Positions 58,416 to 64,000 of a stretch of DNA of 64,000 nt are shown one piece after another; within the stretch, counting starts at the first letter, position 1, and each line of letters begins with the position of its first letter. Under the pieces are notes generated by a model, which worked only from the letters and a program-made list of their open reading frames with translations, had not been told where the DNA came from and made no database searches. Source of the DNA: Paenibacillus macquariensis. Its GTDB lineage: Bacteria > Bacillota > Bacilli > Paenibacillales > Paenibacillaceae. Location of the stretch: contig NZ_FTNK01000002.1 of the NCBI RefSeq assembly GCF_900156375.1, forward strand, positions 62,001 to 126,000, written 5' to 3'. A program made the position numbers and the translations under genes.

Positions 58416-59627
58416 ATGTTGAAAAATGAAGTTGCTCCAGCAGTAGCAACACAACTTCTTGAAGATTACCGAGAAGGTTCTTCGTTTTTTTGGTCTTCAC
58501 CAGAGCGAACGCTATTAGCAAGAGGTGTACATGCTAGATTATTATCGAATGAGCATGGTGAATCGAATAACTTCGAGAACTTGCCAGAGCGTATTGCAGA
58601 ACTCCTTGCTCACACGAAGAAATCTGGTCATGATATCTCGGTTGTTGTAGGTGCAATCCCATTTGATTATACGAAACCAAGCGAACTTATTGTGCCTATG
58701 AGTGCGGAATGGGCAGGTCCTTTACTTCACAATTCGGAGATAAAGGTGAATAAATCACTTATTACTGACTATGAGGTTCAAGAGGTTCCTGAAGCAGCTG
58801 AATTTGCCAAAGGCGTAAATCAAGTATTATTGCGTCTTGCACAAGGGGATGTTCAGAAAGTAGTTCTATCCAGATCTATTCATATTACGTTGCCGACGGT
58901 AGTGGATACACATGGATTACTTCGGAATTTGGCTCAGAACAATACACATGGCTATACCTTTGGGATAAGTCTGTTGAATGAGGAACCTCATACGTTGGTT
59001 GGTGCAAGCCCGGAATTGTTGGTGAAGAAGGCAGGTATCCAGATCATAGCTAACCCATTGGCAGGATCTGCTGCTCGAAGTGAAGATTCAATTGAAGATG
59101 AACGACGGGCAGTTGCATTACTTGCTTCATCCAAGGATAGACATGAGCATGCTGTGGTCGTAGCTGCTGTGGCAGCAGCACTCCATCCTTATTGCAAGAC
59201 ATTAGTCGTTCCCGATGAACCCTCACTTGTTCAGACCAATACGATGTGGCATTTATCGACGGAAATTGTTGGCGAGCTTGATGATATTCGGACTTCGGTT
59301 CTAGAGCTAGCAGTGGCGTTACATCCTACTCCTGCTGTCTGCGGAACACCCACGGATCTAGCAAGAGAAGTCATTAAGGAAATTGAGACATTTGAACGAG
59401 GTTTCTTCACTGGAATGGTAGGTTGGTGTGATTCCAATGGGGATGGTGAATGGGCGGTTACCATTCGCTGTGCTGAAGTTACAGGTCGTTCGCTTCGTCT
59501 GTTCGCAGGAGCGGGAATTGTGGGCGGATCGACTGGAGAGGCTGAGCTTGCGGAGACTTCAGCGAAATTCCAGACGTTATTTGTCGCCATGGGGTTGAAG
59601 CAACAAGTAGATGAGATGGGGGAGTGA
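58416..59627 (+). CDS. dhbC: Isochorismate synthase
   Basis: 403 residues of the chorismate-binding enzyme family. [79 protein letters not shown] and the C-terminal [20 protein letters not shown] and [20 protein letters not shown], the active-site region. Converts chorismate to isochorismate, the branch point to 2,3-DHB. Start ATG 58416 follows GGAGAGAG, 31 bases after dhbA. Confidence 0.97.
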   Translation: MLKNEVAPAVATQLLEDYREGSSFFWSSPERTLLARGVHARLLSNEHGESNNFENLPERIAELLAHTKKSGHDISVVVGAIPFDYTKPSELIVPMSAEWAGPLLHNSEIKVNKSLITDYEVQEVPEAAEFAKGVNQVLLRLAQGDVQKVVLSRSIHITLPTVVDTHGLLRNLAQNNTHGYTFGISLLNEEPHTLVGASPELLVKKAGIQIIANPLAGSAARSEDSIEDERRAVALLASSKDRHEHAVVVAAVAAALHPYCKTLVVPDEPSLVQTNTMWHLSTEIVGELDDIRTSVLELAVALHPTPAVCGTPTDLAREVIKEIETFERGFFTGMVGWCDSNGDGEWAVTIRCAEVTGRSLRLFAGAGIVGGSTGEAELAETSAKFQTLFVAMGLKQQVDEMGE

Positions 59628-59633
59628 TCATTC

Positions 59634-61256
59634 ATGTTATCAGGATGCCCCACATGGCCTATGGCGTTTGCAGAGCAGTATCAGAATGATGGGTGCTGGT
59701 TAGGAGAAACGTTTGGCGAACTATTACGTCAACGCGCAACCACATACGGAGAAGAGATTGCAATTGTCAGTGGTGAACGTCGAATAAGCTATGCAGAGTT
59801 AGATGCAAGAGTAGATCGATTGGTACAAGGATTGTACGACTTAGGAATTCAGGCACAAGATCGAGTCATCGTACAGCTCCCTAACCTCCCAGAATTTCTT
59901 GAAGTCTGTTTCGCCTTGTTTCGCTTAGGAGCACTGCCCGTGTTCGCCTTACCCTTACATCGAAAGTCAGAGATTACCTATATATCCGAGTTTTCAGAGG
60001 CGGTTGCTTATATTATTGCTGATGTGGATTCGGGATTCGATTATCGGGAACTTGCCTTACAAGTGAAAGCCAATGTTCCGACCTTGCAACATGTCATTGT
60101 GGTAGGAAAACCAGGCCCATTTATCTCACTCAGCGATATGTATACAGAACCAGTAAGTCAATTGCGAGAGCCAAGTCCAAGCGATATAGCATTTCTACAG
60201 TTGTCAGGTGGGACTACAGGATTACCGAAATTAATTCCTCGAACACATGATGATTATATATACAGTTTACGGATGAGTGCCGAGATATGCCTTTTGGATG
60301 AGAATACGGTTTATCTTGCGGTACTTCCTATTGCACACAATTATCCGCTAAGTTCACCTGGTGTTCTTGGGACGTTGTATGCCGGTGGTCGCGTTGTTCT
60401 TGCTCGTGGTGCAAGTCCGGATGAAGTATTTCCACTGATATCCAAAGAACAGGTAACAATTACGGCTGTCGTACCACCTGTTGCCCTGATTTGGCTTGAT
60501 GCAGCAGGATCAAGATGTCCTAATCTAACTTCTCTTCAAGTATTGCAGGTTGGTGGTGCGAAGCTCAGTGCAGAGGTAGCAAGGCGTGTGAGATCAACGC
60601 TCGGATGCACGCTTCAACAGGTATTTGGAATGGCTGAAGGACTTGTTAATTATACTCGGCTTGATGATCCAGAAGACATCATTGTGAATACACAGGGAGG
60701 ACCGATGTCACCTTATGATGAGATACGGATCGTAGATGATGAGGATAATGACGTAGAGTTAGGGATCGTTGGCCATCTTCTGACACGTGGACCCTATACG
60801 ATACGAGGCTATTATAAGGCGGAGGAACATAACGCTAAGTCGTTCACAACAGATGGATTTTACCGTACGGGAGACCTTGCAAGTCTGAACTCAAGTGGCT
60901 ACCTAGTCGTAGAAGGTCGTGACAAAGACCAGATCAATCGAGGTGGAGATAAGGTAGCGGCTGAAGAATTAGAGAATCATATCTTAGCACACCCTGGTGT
61001 TCACGACGTGGCAGTGGTCGCGATGCCTGACGAATTTCTTGGTGAACGTACGTGTGCATTCATTATTCCACATGACTCATCTCTCACATTCGCGGAGGTT
61101 AAAGTCTTCCTGAGAGAACGAGGATTAGCATCTTACAAGATACCAGATCGAGTTGAGTTCATTGATACATTCCCCAAGACAAAAGTTGGCAAAGTGAGTA
61201 AGAAGACGCTTCGTGAAATCATTATCCAGAAGCTAAGCTCCCTTTCGAATTCCTAA
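59634..61256 (+). CDS. dhbE: 2,3-dihydroxybenzoate-AMP ligase
   Basis: 540 residues of the ANL adenylating family. ATP loop [20 protein letters not shown] (about residues 185-204), [13 protein letters not shown] (the His-Asn-Tyr typical of DHB-activating enzymes), [19 protein letters not shown], the YRTGD motif and the Lys-bearing [14 protein letters not shown]. Activates 2,3-DHB as the AMP ester and loads it on the DhbB carrier domain. Its start is 6 bases after the dhbC stop. Confidence 0.97.
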   Translation: MLSGCPTWPMAFAEQYQNDGCWLGETFGELLRQRATTYGEEIAIVSGERRISYAELDARVDRLVQGLYDLGIQAQDRVIVQLPNLPEFLEVCFALFRLGALPVFALPLHRKSEITYISEFSEAVAYIIADVDSGFDYRELALQVKANVPTLQHVIVVGKPGPFISLSDMYTEPVSQLREPSPSDIAFLQLSGGTTGLPKLIPRTHDDYIYSLRMSAEICLLDENTVYLAVLPIAHNYPLSSPGVLGTLYAGGRVVLARGASPDEVFPLISKEQVTITAVVPPVALIWLDAAGSRCPNLTSLQVLQVGGAKLSAEVARRVRSTLGCTLQQVFGMAEGLVNYTRLDDPEDIIVNTQGGPMSPYDEIRIVDDEDNDVELGIVGHLLTRGPYTIRGYYKAEEHNAKSFTTDGFYRTGDLASLNSSGYLVVEGRDKDQINRGGDKVAAEELENHILAHPGVHDVAVVAMPDEFLGERTCAFIIPHDSSLTFAEVKVFLRERGLASYKIPDRVEFIDTFPKTKVGKVSKKTLREIIIQKLSSLSNS

Positions 61257-61299
61257 TGATAATGAAGTGACTATATTAATATTGAAATGAGGAGTTAAC

Positions 61300-62247
61300 A
61301 TGGCTATTCCAAATATATCGCCCTATCCAATGCCTGTACAATCTGATCTACCAACAAATAAAGTAAGTTGGACTATCGATCCTAAGCGAGCAGTGTTACT
61401 TATTCATGACATGCAACAATATTTCCTGGATGCGTTCGATGTTCAGGAATCGCCAGTTGTAGAGCTTATTGCGAACATCCAACAACTCCGGATGTATACT
61501 TCTGAACTTGGAATACCTGTAATCTATTCGGCACAACCTGGAGGACAGACACCTGAACAACGTGGATTGCTGCAGGATTTCTGGGGGTCTGGTATTAATG
61601 GTGGCCCAGCTCAGAAGCAAATCGTACAGGAACTTTCGCCAGGCGAAGAGGATATTGTTCTGACGAAGTGGAGATATAGTGCATTTCAGAAGACGGACCT
61701 GCTGAAGTTGATGAATCAGCAAGGTCGAGATCAATTGATCGTGTGTGGGATCTATGCCCACATCGGCTGTCTTTTAACTTCCTGTGAAGCATTCATGCAG
61801 GATATTCAACCTTTCTTTATCGCAGATGCAGTAGCAGATTTCTCTTTGGAGAAACACAGAATGGCAATAACTTATGCATCCGAGCGATGTGCAGTTACTA
61901 TAACGACGCAACAACTGATTGAAGATCTAAATCGGAAGCAGGTGGCAAGGGACCTGAGTTCAGCTGACACCGAAATACAAGCACCGATCACACAGGAGTC
62001 ATTACGTGAAGAGATAGCTTGGATCATTAAAGAGCAACCCAAACATATTGGAATACATGATGATCTGATCAACGTATGGGGGTTGGATTCAATTAGAATC
62101 ATGAGTCTAGTTGAAGGGTGGCGCAGTAGAGGGATTGAGATTACTTTCGTAGAGTTGGCTGAGCGGCCGACGATAGCCGATTGGTGGGCGTTGATGTCTT
62201 CAGACGAGGACAGCCATTTGCCAAATGTCGATTATTTCAATGTATGA
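61300..62247 (+). CDS. dhbB: Isochorismatase with aryl carrier domain
   Basis: 315 residues in two parts. N-terminal isochorismatase: AVLLIHDMQQYFLDAF (Asp), VLTKWRYSAFQKTDL (Lys) and LIVCGIYAHIGCLLTSCEAF with the catalytic Cys region, cleaving isochorismate to 2,3-dihydro-DHB and pyruvate. C-terminal carrier: DDLINVWGLDSIRIMSLVEG (about 261-280), where Ser of GLDS receives phosphopantetheine. Both functions are intact. 43 bases after dhbE; ATG follows TGAGGAG. Confidence 0.97.
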   Translation: MAIPNISPYPMPVQSDLPTNKVSWTIDPKRAVLLIHDMQQYFLDAFDVQESPVVELIANIQQLRMYTSELGIPVIYSAQPGGQTPEQRGLLQDFWGSGINGGPAQKQIVQELSPGEEDIVLTKWRYSAFQKTDLLKLMNQQGRDQLIVCGIYAHIGCLLTSCEAFMQDIQPFFIADAVADFSLEKHRMAITYASERCAVTITTQQLIEDLNRKQVARDLSSADTEIQAPITQESLREEIAWIIKEQPKHIGIHDDLINVWGLDSIRIMSLVEGWRSRGIEITFVELAERPTIADWWALMSSDEDSHLPNVDYFNV

Positions 62248-62274
62248 AGGAGGGGATGAAAGGAGGTTATGATC

Positions 62275-64000
62275 ATGTCTGAAGGTGGATGTACTCGATT
62301 AAATTTGACCGGAGCACAGTCTGGTATATGGTTCGCACAGCAACTTGACCCGGATAATCCGATCTTTAACACTGGCGAATGGATTGAAATACATGGTCGA
62401 GTAGAACCTGAAAGGTTCGAGCTTGCGTTGAGGCAAGTTGTGAAGGAGTCACAGACGTTACATCTTCGATTCGGTGAGGATCAAGATGGGCCATGGCAGA
62501 CAATAGATCCAACTTTCGATTGGCATTTAAACGTTATAGACGTTAGTGGGGAGAAGAATCCGCACGAAATAGCAGTGGCATGGATGAATGAGAATATGAG
62601 CAAGCCGATTGATCTGAAATGTGGACCTTTGTTTACGGAAGCTTTGTTTAGACTAGCACCTGATCGGTATTATTGGTATCAACGAATTCATCATATTGTC
62701 ATTGATGGCTTTGGGTTCTCATTAATAGCAGGAAGAGTAGCTAACATCTATACTGCTTTAGGACAGAACCGTTTATTTGAAAAAGGACATTTCGGGTCAT
62801 TACAATCCATTCTGGATGAAGATTCGGAGTATCTTGTATCAGATCAAATCGAATTGGATCGTCAATTCTGGACATCACGCTTTGCTGACGAACCTGAGGT
62901 GGTAAGCCTTGCTAACAAGGCGTCGAGATCTGCGAGAAGCTTTATTCGACAGTCTGCGGAGCTAACTCCTCTGGGAATGAATGGTTTGCAAATCGTAGCA
63001 AGTCAGGCAGGCTCAAGTTGGCCTGAGGTGGTGATTGCAGCTACAGCCATTTATACGCATCGGTTAACGGGAGCAAACGAAATTATTCTCGGTCTACCTA
63101 TGATGTGTCGGTTGGGATCCGCATCACTTCGAATTCCAGGTATGGTCATGAATTTGTTACCCCTTCGTTTGGACGTACGAGCGGATATGAATCTAAATGA
63201 ACTTCTACAACAAATTACACAGGAGATTCGTGAAATTAAGCAACACCAAGGTTACAGACAACAAGATCTACGTCGTGACCTTAAATTGCTTGGAGATCAA
63301 CGAAGATTGTTTGGACCTGTCATTAATGTCATGCCTTTTGACTATGATCTGAGTTTTGATGGGTATCGAGGGACAACAAGGAATATTTCAGCAGGTCCTG
63401 TAGACGATTTATTAATCAATATATACAACAGATCTGATGGAAGTGGCTTGCGAATCGACTTTGATGGTAATCCATCAGTATACAGCTCAGCTGAGTTGGA
63501 GGCACATCATCGACGTTTTCTAAATCTCTTAGATAAGCTTTCAGTAGCTGAAATCGACCAACCGATCTCGCGAATCGATTACCTTCTCATTGAGGAACGC
63601 CAACAAGTGTTGACGAAGTGGAATGAAACCACGCATCATGTGCCAGAAACATTTCCGTACATCTTATTTGAGGAACGAGTGGTAGAAACACCGAATGCTA
63701 TCGCCTTATTCCTTAAAGAGGAATCTTTAAGCTATGCGGAGTTGAATAGACGAGCGAACCGTCTCGCACATCTCATGATTGCACAAGGGGTTAGACCAGA
63801 AGGCATTGTTGCACTCGTGCTGTCACGTTCGATAGATATGGTAGTCGCTATCTTAGCTGTACATAAGGCGGGAGCGGCATATCTTCCAATAGATCCAGAT
63901 TATCCAACCGATCGAATTGTTTATATGCTGGATGATGCTAGGCCAATGTATGTCATTACAGATACTCAGGTTAGAACCAATCTATCAGATCTGTATATAG
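62275..64000 (+). CDS. dhbF: Siderophore NRPS, N-terminal part
   Basis: Runs off the window; start ATG 62275 has AAAGGAGG 8 bases before (ATG 62269 is too close). Condensation domain first: TGAQSGIWFAQQLDPDNPIF, the HHxxxDG motif as HHIVIDGFGFSLIAG (about residues 140-154) and RQQDLRRDLKLLG. From about residue 460 an adenylation domain begins: LFEERVVETPNAIALFL, LSYAELNRRANRLAHLMI and KAGAAYLPIDPDYPTDRIVY. As in B. subtilis DhbF, it would join 2,3-DHB with amino acids; further domains lie outside. Confidence 0.96.
   Translation, partial: MSEGGCTRLNLTGAQSGIWFAQQLDPDNPIFNTGEWIEIHGRVEPERFELALRQVVKESQTLHLRFGEDQDGPWQTIDPTFDWHLNVIDVSGEKNPHEIAVAWMNENMSKPIDLKCGPLFTEALFRLAPDRYYWYQRIHHIVIDGFGFSLIAGRVANIYTALGQNRLFEKGHFGSLQSILDEDSEYLVSDQIELDRQFWTSRFADEPEVVSLANKASRSARSFIRQSAELTPLGMNGLQIVASQAGSSWPEVVIAATAIYTHRLTGANEIILGLPMMCRLGSASLRIPGMVMNLLPLRLDVRADMNLNELLQQITQEIREIKQHQGYRQQDLRRDLKLLGDQRRLFGPVINVMPFDYDLSFDGYRGTTRNISAGPVDDLLINIYNRSDGSGLRIDFDGNPSVYSSAELEAHHRRFLNLLDKLSVAEIDQPISRIDYLLIEERQQVLTKWNETTHHVPETFPYILFEERVVETPNAIALFLKEESLSYAELNRRANRLAHLMIAQGVRPEGIVALVLSRSIDMVVAILAVHKAGAAYLPIDPDYPTDRIVYMLDDARPMYVITDTQVRTNLSDLYI

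Noticed and set aside
61255..61266. Half Fur-like AATGATAATGAAG before dhbB
   Set aside because: Only one arm of the palindrome and inside a continuous operon; the same string occurs by chance near 51863.

Overview
The window looks like a Gram-positive, spore-forming member of the Paenibacillaceae/Bacillaceae, most likely Paenibacillus or a close relative. The grounds are LplB/LplC-type sugar transporters, a YjcZ-type sporulation peptide, a T-box-controlled thrS, copper-amine-oxidase-like stalk protein, perfect TGATAATNATTATCA Fur boxes and a dhbACEBF-ordered catecholate siderophore cluster. This is inferred from gene content only; no rRNA or tRNA gene was seen.

Layout. (1) 1-4.6 kb: the end of a sugar ABC operon (solute-binding lipoprotein, two permeases) and an ADP-ribosylglycohydrolase. 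(2) 4.6-6.1 kb: a scar zone of four gene remnants (IS3-type transposase, tyrosine recombinase C-terminus, MFS transporter C-terminus, YyaL-type N-terminus) with a perfect 21-bp inverted duplication. (3) 6.3-20.5 kb: the main discovery, an array of small one-gene units, all on the + strand, separated by 150-175-bp structured repeats that behave like integron attC sites. Terminal cores are ..TAAC / GTTA.., internal hairpins covary, and the variable core bases match across each gene (start and end of the same cassette) rather than across each repeat. That is the signature expected from G^TT crossovers. No integron integrase is present in the window, so it is best called a CALIN-like (attC cluster lacking integrase) array. 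Cargo: methyltransferase, GNATs, DinB proteins, SnoaL-like protein, histidine phosphatase, HAD, Nudix, serine hydrolase, aminoglycoside-phosphotransferase-like kinase, ASCH protein and unknowns.

(4) 20.5-44 kb: a continuing run of small accessory genes of the same kinds (lipoproteins, HD hydrolase, nucleosidase, cysteine hydrolase, P-loop kinases, HIT, HAD, four GNATs including one truncated, methyltransferases), with one minus-strand two-component system plus CcdC-like protein. Isolated half-core motifs just after several stop codons hint that this stretch is an eroded older part of the same array. Many genes in (3) and (4) carry single-base frameshifts or are truncated.

(5) 44-48.7 kb: an intact carbohydrate ABC importer (binding protein, two permeases, no ATPase) with its LacI-type regulator, a candidate cre box, LacI-type operator and leader hairpin. 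(6) 48.8-51.5 kb: AAC(6')-like and other GNATs, a HAD phosphatase and a YjcZ-type peptide. (7) 51.6-54 kb: T-box leader and thrS. (8) 54.1 kb to the end: iron acquisition, with an AraC/binding-protein fusion regulator and siderophore-binding lipoprotein (each behind a perfect Fur box), a trilactone-esterase-like hydrolase, then dhbA-C-E-B and the first 1.7 kb of the NRPS dhbF, running off the window. The dhb genes would make 2,3-dihydroxybenzoate from chorismate, activate it, load it on the DhbB carrier domain and pass it to DhbF; the binding protein and esterase would import and open the ferric siderophore.
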